A stretch of DNA of 64,000 nucleotides from Gordonia asplenii (GTDB lineage: Bacteria > Actinomycetota > Actinomycetes > Mycobacteriales > Mycobacteriaceae), in assembly GCF_012933505.1 (NCBI RefSeq), contig NZ_JABBNB010000003.1:212867-276866 (forward strand), written 5' to 3'. The notes under the pieces were generated by a model. It was not told where the DNA came from. It was given only the letters and a program-made list of their open reading frames with translations, and did no database searches. The stretch's first letter is position 1. Each line of letters opens with the position of its first letter. A program made the position numbers and the translations under genes. Shown here one piece after another: positions 43,537 to 55,000 of the stretch.

Positions 43537-43562
43537 GGGAGGCCGCTGCGTCCCCTTCGCTC

Positions 43563-43844
43563 CCGAGCGCGGCCCCGCTCCCGAGCGCACCTTCTTCGCT
43601 CTCCGAGCGCACCCCCGCTCTCCGAGCGCCCCTCTCGCTTTCCGAGTGCACCTCTCGCTCCCCGAGTGCGCGGCGCGCATCCCCTCGCTCCCCGAGCGAC
43701 CCCCGCTTTCCCGCGCGCACCCCCTCGCTCCCCGAGTGCGCCGCGCGCACCCTCCTCGCTCCCCGAGTGCACCTTCTTCGCTCTCCGAGTGCGCCGCGCG
43801 CACCCCCTCGCTCCCCGAGTGCCGAAGCGAGGAACGAGCTTCGG
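43563..43844. repeat. Array of about 12 small inverted repeats downstream of whiA
   Basis: Copies of CGCTC-(C/CC/T)C-GAG(C/T)G, each a 5-bp stem with a 2-3 nt loop (for example CGCTCCCGAGCG and CGCTCCCCGAGTG), recur 12 times between 43563 and 43822 at irregular 13-32 bp spacing. They are joined by GC-rich linkers such as CACCCCCT and GCGCCGCGCGCACC. The block ends in a perfect hairpin CCGAAGC...GCTTCGG (43822-43844). No open frame here has coding character; minus-strand frames give only low-complexity Ser/Glu/Arg/Gly sequence. Confidence 0.85.
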
Positions 43845-43911
43845 TGTATCGAGGGGTCGCAAGCCGAAATGCCAAGCCGCCCAAGGATGTATGGTCACGC
43901 AGGCGCGCTGC

Positions 43912-44036
43912 GGGTGGGGCGTCGGGCCGTCGTCAAAATGGGCAAAACAGGGCCCCCGCGTGTCTTCCGCTCCGCCAGGGCTCCGCTGCAGCCACGCGCC
44001 CCGATCCCATTTTGACGACGACCCGCCACCCCACCC
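43912..44036. repeat. Long inverted repeat upstream of gap (31-bp arms, 63-nt loop)
   Basis: Left arm 43912-43942 (GGGTGGGGCG ... GTCGTCAAAATGGG) and right arm 44006-44036 (CCCATTTTGACGAC ... CCCACCC) are complementary at 28 of 31 positions by my alignment. The 63-nt loop holds a further short inverted repeat (CCGCGTG / CACGCG). It lies in the 785-bp gap between whiA and gap. It could be a MITE-like element, a structured RNA or a recombination site. No flanking direct repeat is evident. Confidence 0.85.
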
Positions 44037-44276
44037 GAAGAGCGCCCTGTCAGCCTGCGCTGGTCAGCGTCGCGTTCTCTCGCGTCATTTCGACGCTGCG
44101 CGTTGGTCGGTGCGCTATGCGAACACCGCGCGTACCGATCGGTATATGAACTCGAATCAAGGGAGCCCACGGCCCTGTCAGCCCCGTCACGCGATGGCGA
44201 GCCTCTACCACTAAGCTGTAGGGCAACCGTAACCGGCGCCTGCGCGCACGAGCGGGGCCAAGGGTTACGTCGGTAA

Positions 44277-45341
<1,065 letters not shown>

Positions 45342-45370
45342 GGACGGCATTTCGACTCGCTGCGCTCGCT

Positions 45371-45510
45371 CAATGAACGGAAATCGCAGCGTTCGCAATG
45401 AACGGGAATCGCTGCGCTGCTCAATGAACGGAACTTGGTGCGCTCGCTCAATGAACGGAAATCGCAGCGCTGCTCAACGAACGGGAATCGCTGCGTTCGC
45501 AATGAACGGG
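45371..45510. repeat. Six-copy, about 26-bp tandem repeat between gap and pgk
   Basis: CAATGAACGG (or CAACGAACGG) recurs at 45371, 45396, 45422, 45449, 45475 and 45500, spaced 25, 26, 27, 26 and 25 bp, each followed by a variant of AAATCGCAGCG / GAATCGCTGCG. The block fills most of the 310-bp gap-pgk interval and is preceded by TTTCGACTCGCTGCGCTCGC, a fragment of the palindromic element family. Confidence 0.9.
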
Positions 45511-45651
45511 GATCGCTACGCTCGCTCAGTGGGCGGGCGATCGCCGTTCCCCGCTCGGTAGGCAGGTGCTCCGCGGTCGCTCAACTGAGCAGGTTTCGAC
45601 TCATCACCGGCCGGCTCAACGGTCGACATTCGCTAGGAGACTAACCACATC

Positions 45652-46866
45652 ATGGCTGTACCAACTTTGAAAGACCTTCTCGCCGAAGGTGTTTCGGGTC
45701 GGGGTGTACTCGTTCGCTCGGACTTCAACGTTCCGCTCGACGACGAGGGCGCCATCACCGATCCCGGTCGTATCCTGGCCTCGTTGCCGACGCTGCGCGC
45801 GTTGATCGAGGCCGACGCCAAGGTGATCATCACCGCACACCTGGGCCGGCCGAAAGGTGAGCCTGATCCCAAGTTCTCGCTGGCGCCGGTCGCCGCGCGA
45901 CTGAGCGAGGAGCTCGGCCGCAACGTGCAACTGGCCGGTGACGTGGTCGGTTCCGACGCGCTGGCACGCGCCGAAGGTCTCACCGACGGCGACGTACTGC
46001 TGCTGGAGAACATCCGCTTCGACCCGCGCGAAACGTCGAAGGACGAGGCCGAGCGCGCCAAACTCGCCGCGGCCCTCGTCGAACTCGTCGGCGACGACGG
46101 CGCGTTCGTCTCCGACGGTTTCGGTGTGGTGCACCGCAAGCAGGCGTCGGTCTACGACGTCGCCAAGCTACTGCCGCACTACGCCGGTGACCTCGTCGCC
46201 GCCGAGGTCGACGTGCTGTCCAAGCTCACCGAAGAGGTGCGTCGCCCGTACGCCGTGGTGCTCGGCGGCTCCAAGGTCTCCGACAAGCTCGGCGTCATCG
46301 AGGCACTCGCACCCAAGGTCGACACCCTGGTCATCGGTGGCGGCATGGCATTCACTTTCCTTGCCGCCCAAGGACATTCGGTAGGCACCTCACTGCTGCA
46401 GGAAGATCAGATCGACGTCTGCAAGGATCTGCTCGAGCGGTTCGGCGACGTGATCCACCTGCCGGTCGACGTCGTCGTCGCCGACCGATTCGCCGCCGAC
46501 GCCGAGGCGAACACCGTTGCGGCGGATGCCATTCCGGACGGCTGGATGGGCCTCGACATCGGCCCCGAGTCGGTCAAGCGGTTCGCCGCCGTCCTCGGCG
46601 GCGCGGAGACCATCTTCTGGAACGGCCCGTCGGGTGTGTTCGAGTTCGAGAAGTTCTCGGCCGGTACCAAGGGCGTCGCCGAGGCGATCGCCGCGACCAC
46701 CGGCCGCGGTGCCTTCACCGTCGTCGGCGGTGGCGACTCGGCCGCCGCGGTGCGCGTCCTCGGCCTGCCCGACAGCGACTTCTCGCACATCTCCACCGGC
46801 GGCGGAGCATCGCTGGAATACCTCGAGGGCAAAGAACTGCCCGGACTCACCGTTCTGGAGGCCTGA
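45652..46866 (+). CDS. pgk: Phosphoglycerate kinase
   Basis: Glycolytic kinase making ATP from 1,3-bisphosphoglycerate. The 404-residue protein has [20 protein letters not shown], the substrate-binding [28 protein letters not shown] in the hinge, and the C-terminal nucleotide motif [17 protein letters not shown] with [20 protein letters not shown]. Length and both domains are complete. ATG start after GGAGACTAACCACATC. tpiA follows after 2 bp. Confidence 0.97.
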   Translation: MAVPTLKDLLAEGVSGRGVLVRSDFNVPLDDEGAITDPGRILASLPTLRALIEADAKVIITAHLGRPKGEPDPKFSLAPVAARLSEELGRNVQLAGDVVGSDALARAEGLTDGDVLLLENIRFDPRETSKDEAERAKLAAALVELVGDDGAFVSDGFGVVHRKQASVYDVAKLLPHYAGDLVAAEVDVLSKLTEEVRRPYAVVLGGSKVSDKLGVIEALAPKVDTLVIGGGMAFTFLAAQGHSVGTSLLQEDQIDVCKDLLERFGDVIHLPVDVVVADRFAADAEANTVAADAIPDGWMGLDIGPESVKRFAAVLGGAETIFWNGPSGVFEFEKFSAGTKGVAEAIAATTGRGAFTVVGGGDSAAAVRVLGLPDSDFSHISTGGGASLEYLEGKELPGLTVLEA

Positions 46867-46868
46867 TC

Positions 46869-47654
<786 letters not shown>

Positions 47655-47676
47655 CCCGCGCGGCCTCGCGTAGACT

Positions 47677-47719
47677 GTCACAGGTTGTGCGATCTATTCG
47701 CGCAGCCTGTGACTTTTTT
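47677..47719 (+). terminator. Intrinsic terminator after tpiA
   Basis: GTCACAGGTTGTGCG (47677-47691) and CGCGCAGCCTGTGAC (47699-47713) pair at 13 of 15 positions with a 7-nt loop, followed by six T (47714-47719). This is the clearest U-tract terminator in the window and ends the gap-pgk-tpiA unit 23 bp after the tpiA stop. Confidence 0.93.
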
Positions 47720-47752
47720 CCCTGTCGACCCGCCGTAAGGACCTGAGAACAA

Positions 47753-47986
47753 GTGACGCTCGCACTCAACATCGCCATCATCGTCGCCAGCGTGATCCTG
47801 GTGATTCTGGTGCTGCTCCACCGCGGCAAAGGCGGCGGCCTGTCGTCCCTGTTCGGTGGCGGTGTTCAGTCCAGCCTGTCCGGATCCAGCGTCGTCGAGC
47901 GCAACCTCGATCGGCTGACCATCTTCGTCGGCTTGGTGTGGTTCATCTTGATCGTCGCCGTGGGCGTCAACATCCGACTCAGCTGA
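47753..47986 (+). CDS. secG: Protein translocase subunit SecG
   Basis: Small accessory membrane subunit of SecYEG. The 77-residue protein has two hydrophobic segments (LNIAIIVASVILVILVLLH at the N terminus and LTIFVGLVWFILIVAVGVNI at the C terminus) around the conserved GKGGGLSSLFGGGVQSSLSG loop. GTG start. It lies after a terminator, so it probably has its own promoter in the roughly 33-bp gap or depends on read-through. Position after tpiA is conserved in actinobacteria. Confidence 0.95.
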   Translation: MTLALNIAIIVASVILVILVLLHRGKGGGLSSLFGGGVQSSLSGSSVVERNLDRLTIFVGLVWFILIVAVGVNIRLS

Positions 47987-48067
47987 ACTGGCCCAGTCAG
48001 GTCCTATTGTTCGGACAAATCCGGGGTCAACTCTGCGGGGTCGGACGACACCAGCGATACTTGACCG

Positions 48068-50887
48068 ATGACAACGCCGACTCCCGGATCAGCTGACTGG
48101 CGCCCCGCCACCTCCGTCGTCGACCACATCGTCGTCGACGACGCGGGACGAGCGCTCACCGAACCGCTACGCGACGACATCCGGCTGCTGGGCACGATGC
48201 TCGGCGACGTGGTACGTGAACATTCGGGCGCCGACACCTTCGACCTGATCGAGGGAGCACGCAAGGCGGCCTTCGCGATCCGGCGATCGGAGATCGACCG
48301 CGACGACCTCGCCACCATGTTCGTCGACCGCCCGGCAACCCAATTGCTTCCGGTGGTGCGCGCCTTCAGCTTGTTCGCGTTGCTCGCCAACCTCGGCGAA
48401 GACCAGCACCGCGAGCGCAGGCGTGCCATCCACGAGCGCGCGGCCGACGCCCCGCAGGCGAGCAGCCTCGCCGCCACCTATGCGAAGTTGCGGGCGGCCG
48501 GCCTCACCGACGCGCAGGTCGGGGCGGAGTTGGCACATGCCACCGTCGTTCCGGTGATCACCGCCCACCCCACCGAAACCCGACGGCGCACGGTTTTCGA
48601 CGCACAGAATCGGATCACCGAACTCATGCGGCTGCGTCGCCGCACCGAGTTGACCCCGGCCGAGGAGCGCGCCGCCATCGACGCCATCGGCAGGCAGATC
48701 CTGACCCTCTGGCAGACTGCCCTCGTCCGCGTCGAGCGCCTGACGATCAGCGACGAGGTGGCGTCGGGGCTACGTTACTACGACGCCTCATTCTTCGACG
48801 TCGTGCCGGTGATCAACACGCAGGTGCGGCGCGCGCTGCTCGACCAATACCCGGACTCCGGCATCGAAGACGCGCCGATGGTGCGGATGGGCTCCTGGAT
48901 CGGCGGCGACCGGGACGGCAACCCGTACGTCACCGCCGACATCGTCGCACTCGCGACGTCGAGCGCCGCGCGCACCGCCGTCCGTCATCATCTCGATGAA
49001 TTGCGTTCCCTCGCACAAGAATTGAGCATGTCCGCGCGACTCATCACCGTCCCCGACGACCTCGCCGTCCTGACCGCGCGCACCCGCTCCGGCGGCGACG
49101 ACGAACCGTTCCGTGTAGCGCTCGGCCACATCCGGTCGCGGCTCGCGGCGACGGGCGAGGCGATGTTCGGCGCCGACTTCCGCACCACCGACGACGCGGC
49201 GAGTACCGGTTTCGACGCCTACGCCACCGCGGACGAGCTTCGCGCCGACCTCGACGTCATCGACGCCGCGCTGCGCGCCAACAACGACGACACCATCGCC
49301 GACGACCGCCTCCTGCGGCTGCGTGAGGGAGTGCGCACCTTCGGATTTAACCTGTCCGGACTCGACATGCGGCAGAACTCCGACGTCCACGAGGAAGTGG
49401 TGGGGGAGTTACTCGCGTGGGCCGGCGTCCACGACGATTACGCGTCCCTCGACGAAGCCGACCGGGTAGCCATCCTCTCCGCAGAACTGACCGCGCGCCG
49501 GCCTCTACTCAGCCCCGACGCGGAACTGTCGGAGCTGGCGGCGAAGGAACTCGCCATCGTCCGAGCGGGCGCTACGGCCATCAAGACCTTCGGCCCGCAA
49601 GCGGTTCCGAATTACATCATCAGCATGTGTACCTCGGTGAGCGACATGCTGGAGGCGGCGATACTGCTGAAGGAAGCCGGCATTTTCGACCCGGACGGCG
49701 GGGTGCCCCGCTGCAGCGTCCGGATCATCCCGCTCTTCGAGACCATCGAGGACCTTCAACAAGGTGCCGCAACGCTGCTCGCCGTGCTGGACGTGCCGAT
49801 CTACCGAGCCCTGGTCGACGCGCAGGGCGGCCTGCAGGAAGTGATGCTCGGGTACTCCGATTCCAACAAAGACGGCGGATACCTGGCGGCGAACTGGGCG
49901 CTCTACCGCGCAGAGCTCGATCTCGTCGATGCCGTGCGCACCGCCGGGATCAGGTTGCGGCTGTTCCACGGCCGCGGCGGAACAGTGGGCCGCGGCGGCG
50001 GCCCGAGCTACGACGCGATCCTGGCGCAGCCGCCGGGCGCGGTGCAGGGTTCGCTGCGGATCACCGAGCAGGGCGAGATCATCGCCGCCAAATACGCCGA
50101 ACCGGTCACCGCACGACGCAACCTGGAGACATTGCTCGCCGCGACCATCGAATCGTCGCTGCTCGACGTCGAAGGACTGGGCGACGACTCCGCCGAGGCC
50201 TACGCGATCCTCGACGACGTCGCCGCGTCGGCCCGCGACGCCTACAGTGAATTAGTTCACCGCACACCGGGTTTCGTGCAGTACTTCACCGAGTCGACGC
50301 CGCTGTCGGAGATCGGCGAGATGAACATCGGCAGTCGCCCGGCGTCGCGCAAACAGACCAAGGCGATCTCCGACCTGCGCGCCATCCCGTGGGTACTGTC
50401 CTGGAGTCAGTCGCGCGTCATGCTGCCCGGCTGGTACGGCACCGGCACGGCGTTCGAGTCGTGGATCGGCGACGATCCGCAGCGGCTCGCGACCTTGCAG
50501 CGCTACTACCGGTCGTGGCCGTTCTTCACCAGCGTGCTGTCGAATATGGCACAGGTGATGGCGAAGTCGGATCTCGGTGTCGCACAGCGCTATTCGCAAC
50601 TCGTCGCCGACGATGAACTGCGCGAACGGGTTTTCGGCAAGATCGTCGACGAGCACGAGCGATCGCTGCGGATGCTTGCCGCGATCACCGGCAGCGCCGA
50701 CCTCCTCGCCGACAACGCAGCGCTGAAGCGGTCGGTGTACAACCGATTCCCCTACCTGGAGCCGCTGAACCTGCTGCAGGTGGAACTGCTCAAGCGCTAC
50801 CGCAACGGCGACGAGTCGCGAGAGGTGCGCCGCGGAATCCTGTTGACTATGAACGGATTGGCGACCGCACTGCGTAACAGCGGATAG
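48068..50887 (+). CDS. ppc: Phosphoenolpyruvate carboxylase
   Basis: Anaplerotic carboxylation of PEP to oxaloacetate. The 939-residue protein has the catalytic His in [54 protein letters not shown], and the C-terminal [20 protein letters not shown]. All three catalytic signatures are intact. ATG start. Two isolated TTA codons (49409, 50252). The gap to secG (81 bp) has no evident terminator. Confidence 0.97.
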   Translation: MTTPTPGSADWRPATSVVDHIVVDDAGRALTEPLRDDIRLLGTMLGDVVREHSGADTFDLIEGARKAAFAIRRSEIDRDDLATMFVDRPATQLLPVVRAFSLFALLANLGEDQHRERRRAIHERAADAPQASSLAATYAKLRAAGLTDAQVGAELAHATVVPVITAHPTETRRRTVFDAQNRITELMRLRRRTELTPAEERAAIDAIGRQILTLWQTALVRVERLTISDEVASGLRYYDASFFDVVPVINTQVRRALLDQYPDSGIEDAPMVRMGSWIGGDRDGNPYVTADIVALATSSAARTAVRHHLDELRSLAQELSMSARLITVPDDLAVLTARTRSGGDDEPFRVALGHIRSRLAATGEAMFGADFRTTDDAASTGFDAYATADELRADLDVIDAALRANNDDTIADDRLLRLREGVRTFGFNLSGLDMRQNSDVHEEVVGELLAWAGVHDDYASLDEADRVAILSAELTARRPLLSPDAELSELAAKELAIVRAGATAIKTFGPQAVPNYIISMCTSVSDMLEAAILLKEAGIFDPDGGVPRCSVRIIPLFETIEDLQQGAATLLAVLDVPIYRALVDAQGGLQEVMLGYSDSNKDGGYLAANWALYRAELDLVDAVRTAGIRLRLFHGRGGTVGRGGGPSYDAILAQPPGAVQGSLRITEQGEIIAAKYAEPVTARRNLETLLAATIESSLLDVEGLGDDSAEAYAILDDVAASARDAYSELVHRTPGFVQYFTESTPLSEIGEMNIGSRPASRKQTKAISDLRAIPWVLSWSQSRVMLPGWYGTGTAFESWIGDDPQRLATLQRYYRSWPFFTSVLSNMAQVMAKSDLGVAQRYSQLVADDELRERVFGKIVDEHERSLRMLAAITGSADLLADNAALKRSVYNRFPYLEPLNLLQVELLKRYRNGDESREVRRGILLTMNGLATALRNSG

Positions 50888-51019
50888 CGCAAATCGTCGA
50901 TGTAAATTGTGTCAACTTCCTGAATGACAACCATCAGGGCGCTTTAGGGTGACGATGTCTGTAGTTGATCACGGTCGCCCGGCGCGCGGTAGTCTTCGTC
51001 AGGCGATACCAAGCAGTCG

Positions 51020-53188
51020 ATGAAAGGCGGACGCAGCGTGCACGACGAGACCCCGAACGACGGGGCCGATGTCCCATCGTCGTCGCGGGACGTCTCCGAT
51101 GCGGCCATGGTGGCGTCGCTGCGGCTAGTTGCCCATTTCGCCGCTGACGCCATCGTGGTGCACCAGGAAGGACGCATCGTCTACGCGAACGCCCTGGCCG
51201 CGGCCCTCGCGAAGGTGTCGTCGGAGGACGCGATGATCGGCGCGTCGATCATGGATTTCGTCCCACCGGACGGCGCGGCGGCGTTGTTCGAACGGCTCAC
51301 CGGCATCGGACCGGAGTTGGGTGCAACGAGCGAGCCGACATTGACGACGATGCGCGACACCTCGGGCGGCGAGGTTCCGGTGCGATCTGCCACCGTGCGC
51401 ACCGAGTGGAACGGCGGCCCGGCCTTTCAGACGATGTTCCGGGTCGAGTCGATCGGATTGTTCGGTTCCGCCATCCGCTTGCATCGGCCGTCGTTTCCAG
51501 ACCCGATGATGGCGCGGCTGGAGTCGGTGCTGCCGTCGCTGCAGCAGGCGGTGATCGTCATCTCGGCAGACGGCATCATCGAGTTGGCCAATCCCGTAGC
51601 GGTCGCGCTGCTGTCATTGCCCGCGGAGCTGATCCCGGGCATCCGCGCCGAGTCACTCGCGATCGCCTTCCCCGGAGGAGAGTCGCCGATCGACGAGTGC
51701 CTGCGGTCCGGCGCATCCGCGACCGATCGTCGCGCCACGGTCGTCGGGCCGGTGGGCGAGCGCACCCTGTTGTGCAGCTGCCGACGACTCGACGCAGCGC
51801 CCCACTCGCCGCTGATCGTGACGCTCGTCGATGTGACCCTGCACGGCGGAGCGATCGGAGCCGAGCGCGACGCGCTGACCGGACTGACCAACCGGACCGG
51901 AGTCGTCGCCGCGATCGACGCGCTCGTCGGTGCACTAGACGGCGCGGCGGCGTCGGTGCTGATCTGTGTCATGGACGTGCGCGACCTCGCCACCGTCAAC
52001 GACGTCGTCGGGCACGACGCCGGCGACCAGGTGCTACGCACCATCGGGGCACGTATCGCCGCGGTGGCTCCAGCCGGTTCGATCGTCGGCCGCACCGACG
52101 GCGACCAGTTCGCGGTGGTGACCCGGATGAGTGGCGCGGCCGCCGAGATCAGTGGACTGGTCGACCGACTCCACACCGTGGTGGTGCAGCCGATCACCTA
52201 TGGCCTGCGGAGTCATCGGGTGACTGTCGGCGTCGGATTCACCACGGCGTCGGTCGACGACGCGCGGACGGCGCCGAATCTGTTGCGCGACGCCGAGGTC
52301 GCCCTGCGCTACGCCAAACGCAGTCCACGGCTCCCATTCGTGGAGTTCGAGGCCGACCAGCGCGACCAGCTGCACCGCAGGCAGCACATCGAGCACGATT
52401 TGCGCGACACCCTGCTCAAACACCCGGACCGCCTATACGTCGTCTACCAGCCGATCGTCCGATTGGGCGACCGGCGAGTGGTCGCCGTCGAGGCGTTGAT
52501 CCGCTGGGAGCATCCGATCCTCGGTGTCATCGGTCCCGACGAATTCATCCCGATCGCCGAAGAGTCCGACCTGATCGAACTGATCGGCGCCTTCGTGCAG
52601 CGCACCGCGGGGCGGGAGTTCGCGGCTCGGCCGTGGACGGCCCAGATGATCCTCACCGTCAACGCCTCGCGCCGCGAACTCACCGACTGGAATTACCCCA
52701 GTCGGCTGCGAACCACCCTGCGCGACGTCGGGTTGCCACCTGCACGCCTCTGCATCGAGGCGAGTGAGAGCATGATCGCCGACGGCGGGGACGTGGTGCC
52801 CATCATCGCCGAACTCCGCAGCACCGGGGCGCTGGTCGCACTCGACGACTTCGGGACCGGGGCGTCGTCGTTGAGCCAGCTCAACGACCTTCCGCTGGAC
52901 TTCATCAAGACCGCGAAGGGATTCACCGATGCGCTCGACGGCAGGGACGGCCCGCAAGCCGTGCTGGCCGCCATCGCCGCGATCGGTGTCGCCAACGGGC
53001 TTCGCGTGGTTGTCGAGGGCGTCGAGACGGCCGTGCAGGCCGCGGCCGTGGCGAAGTCGGGTGTAGCGCTCGCCCAGGGCTTTCATTTCGCCCGGCCGAT
53101 GTCGCTCGACGACCTGGAGCGGCTCATCGACATCGACGCCCCCGTCGACCCCGCCGATCCGCTGGGCGGCCGCCCACTACGGCCATAG
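51020..53188 (+). CDS. PAS-PAS-GGDEF-EAL protein (cyclic di-GMP turnover)
   Basis: A 722-residue multidomain signalling protein. Two PAS-like sensors precede the output domains: about residues 30-150 (HFAADAIVVHQEGRIVYANA) and about 165-270 (SLQQAVIVISADGIIELANP). The GGDEF domain (about 285-430) has GRTDGDQFAVV, that is TDGDQF at residues 359-364 in place of GGDEF, so cyclase activity is doubtful; a degenerate domain may still bind GTP and regulate. The EAL domain (about 455-700) keeps VEALIRWEHP (Glu491), LTVNASRREL, IEASESMI, ALDDFGTGASSLSQL and VVEGVET, so phosphodiesterase activity is likely. No membrane segment. A long repeat array follows. Confidence 0.93.
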   Translation: MKGGRSVHDETPNDGADVPSSSRDVSDAAMVASLRLVAHFAADAIVVHQEGRIVYANALAAALAKVSSEDAMIGASIMDFVPPDGAAALFERLTGIGPELGATSEPTLTTMRDTSGGEVPVRSATVRTEWNGGPAFQTMFRVESIGLFGSAIRLHRPSFPDPMMARLESVLPSLQQAVIVISADGIIELANPVAVALLSLPAELIPGIRAESLAIAFPGGESPIDECLRSGASATDRRATVVGPVGERTLLCSCRRLDAAPHSPLIVTLVDVTLHGGAIGAERDALTGLTNRTGVVAAIDALVGALDGAAASVLICVMDVRDLATVNDVVGHDAGDQVLRTIGARIAAVAPAGSIVGRTDGDQFAVVTRMSGAAAEISGLVDRLHTVVVQPITYGLRSHRVTVGVGFTTASVDDARTAPNLLRDAEVALRYAKRSPRLPFVEFEADQRDQLHRRQHIEHDLRDTLLKHPDRLYVVYQPIVRLGDRRVVAVEALIRWEHPILGVIGPDEFIPIAEESDLIELIGAFVQRTAGREFAARPWTAQMILTVNASRRELTDWNYPSRLRTTLRDVGLPPARLCIEASESMIADGGDVVPIIAELRSTGALVALDDFGTGASSLSQLNDLPLDFIKTAKGFTDALDGRDGPQAVLAAIAAIGVANGLRVVVEGVETAVQAAAVAKSGVALAQGFHFARPMSLDDLERLIDIDAPVDPADPLGGRPLRP

Positions 53189-53199
53189 AACGACGCCTT

Positions 53200-54316
53200 C
53201 GTTGGTCGAGGGGGGACACGGTCCCGTCCGCTGGTTGAGCCGGGACTCGCCGACGACGGTCCCGTCTGCTGGTTGAGCCGGTCCGAGGCGTTAGCCGAGG
53301 TCCGTGTCGAAACCTCGGCGCGACGAATCAGCAACTGTCACACAGTGTTTGGTTGCGTTGACGCTGTTGGCTTGCGAGGTTTCGACGCGGGTCTGCGCTT
53401 GCGCTCCGACCCGGCTCAACCGGCGGGGTTGGCTCAACCTGGTTGAGCGACGGTGCGCCCGTCCGCTGGTTGGGCCGGGACTCGCCGACGACGGTCCCGT
53501 CTGCTCGTTGAGCCGGTCCGAGGCGTTAGCCGAGGTCCGTGTCGAAACCTCGGTGCGGCGAATCAGCAGCTGTCACAATGTGTTTGGTTGCGTTGACGCC
53601 GTTGGTTTGCGGGGTTTCGACGCGGGTCTGCGCTTGCGCTCCGATCCGGCTCAACCGGCGGGTGGTGGCTCAACCTGGTTGGCCGACTACGGTTCTCGTC
53701 CGCTGGTTGAGCCGGTCCGAGGCGTTAGCCGAGGTCCGTGTCGAAACCTCGGTGCGATGAATCAGCAGCTGTCACAATGTGTTTGGTTGCGTTGACGCTG
53801 TTGGTTTGCGGGGTTTCGACGCGGGTCTGCGCTTGCGCTCCGATCCGGCTCAACCGGCGGGTGGTGGCTCAACCTGGTTGGCCGACTACGGTTCTCGTCC
53901 GCTGGTTGAGCCGGTCCGAGGCGTTAGCCGAGGTCCGTGTCGAAACCTCGGTGCGGCGAATCAGTAACTGTCACACTGTGTTTGGTTGCGTTGAACCTGT
54001 TGGTTTGCGGGGTTTCGACGCGGGTCTGCGCTGGCGCTCCGACCCGGCTCAACCGCCGGGGTTGGCTCAATCTGGTTGACCGACGGTGGGTCCCGTCCGT
54101 TGGTTGGGCCGGGACTCGCCGACTACGGTCCCCGTCCGCTGGTTGAGCCGGTCCGAGGCGTTAGCCGAGGTCCGTGTCGAAACCTCGGTGCGATGAATCA
54201 GTAACTGTCACAATGTGTTTGGTTGCGTTGACGCTGTTGGTTTGCGGGGTTTCGACGCGGGTCTGCGCTAGCGCTCCGACCCGGCTCAACCAGCAGGGGG
54301 TGGCTCAACCAGACGA
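53200..54316. repeat. Array of five long palindromic repeat units (about 199 bp each)
   Basis: The core GTTAGCCGAGGTCCGTGTCG starts at 53290, 53525, 53724, 53923 and 54160, giving periods of 235, 199, 199 and 237 bp. Each unit has GCTGGTTGAGCCGGTCCGAG, then GTGTCGAAACC, about 70 nt containing TGTGTTTGGTTGCGTTGA, then GGTTTCGACGCGGG and CGCTCCGACCCGGCTCAACC, so the ends are inverted. Copies 3 and 4 appear nearly identical. The block fills the gap between the convergent PAS-GGDEF-EAL and TetR genes. Plus-strand frames through it are repeat translations, not genes. Confidence 0.92.
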
Positions 54317-54324
54317 GACCCCGA

Positions 54325-54921
54325 CTACGTCCCGACGAACACCTGCCGCGCCGCCGTCGCGATATTCGCTGCGACGCGCGCGGTGTCGCCGGTCATCACC
54401 AGGTCGCTGACGCAGGCGATCAGGACGTGACCCATGGTGAGTGCGCGGGCGTCGTCATGCCACTGCGGGTCGTCGAGGCAACCGCCGACCAGTTTGGTGA
54501 ACATCGGCAGCCAGCCGTTGACGCCGGAGTCGGGGCCCGCGGCCGAGTCGGCTCGCGTGATCGGATTGAGCGCGCGCAGACCGGCCGAGAGGAGATTGCG
54601 ATCTGCGGCGGCCCACTCGATGATGTTGGCGAAACCGGTGGCCACCGCCGAGGGCGTGTCCGCGGCCGGCGTCGAACGCTGGTAGTCGGCCAACCGGGTG
54701 ATGGTCGCGTCGGCCCACTCCACCATCAATTCGCTGAGCAGACCCGACTTTGAGCCGAAGTAGCGATAAATGGTCACCGGCGTGGTGTGCGCCTGGGTGG
54801 CGACCGATCGGATGGTGACGCCCTCGTAGCCGCCTGCGATGGCCTGGCGTCGGGCGACCGCGACGATGGCGGCACGACGCTGGGCTGCCTCCGGCGAGGT
54901 TCTCGTCGCGGTATCGCTCAC
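54325..54921 (-). CDS. TetR family transcriptional regulator
   Basis: A 198-residue regulator with an N-terminal HTH (residues about 15-60: RRAAIVAVARRQAIAGGYEG, then VTIRSVATQAHTTPVTIYRY and FGSKSGLLSEL). The helical C-terminal domain carries ADRNLLSAGLRALNPITRAD. It starts at a GTG. The target and ligand are unknown. It is a single gene, and uppP lies downstream on the same strand's upstream side with an 80-bp gap. Three bases separate the stop from the repeat block. Confidence 0.88.
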   Translation of the reverse strand: MSDTATRTSPEAAQRRAAIVAVARRQAIAGGYEGVTIRSVATQAHTTPVTIYRYFGSKSGLLSELMVEWADATITRLADYQRSTPAADTPSAVATGFANIIEWAAADRNLLSAGLRALNPITRADSAAGPDSGVNGWLPMFTKLVGGCLDDPQWHDDARALTMGHVLIACVSDLVMTGDTARVAANIATAARQVFVGT

Positions 54922-55000
54922 GAGGCATCAGACTAGCAGGCGTCGTAGAACGTGTTGCACCGACGAAGTTCGCCCGGTCACGACCTTCGACGACGCCGTG

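Noticed and set aside
43369..43898. Minus-strand open frames downstream of whiA (Ser/Glu/Arg/Gly-rich)
   Set aside because: They translate the small inverted repeats and overlap whiA; low complexity with no protein-like pattern.
44150..44235. tRNA-like sequence on the minus strand (AGCTTAGTGGTAGAGGCT like a D-arm, GATTCGAGTTC like a T-arm)
   Set aside because: The anticodon arm and acceptor stem do not pair, and the T-stem is only 3 bp. Not a tRNA by eye; at most a chance or decayed likeness.
47987..48067. Possible regulatory structure between secG and ppc
   Set aside because: GGGGTC repeats and short partial palindromes only; nothing convincing.
53200..54316. Open frames through the repeat array read as small proteins starting MSKPR
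   Set aside because: The same peptide recurs in each repeat because the DNA repeats; composition and start context do not suggest genes.
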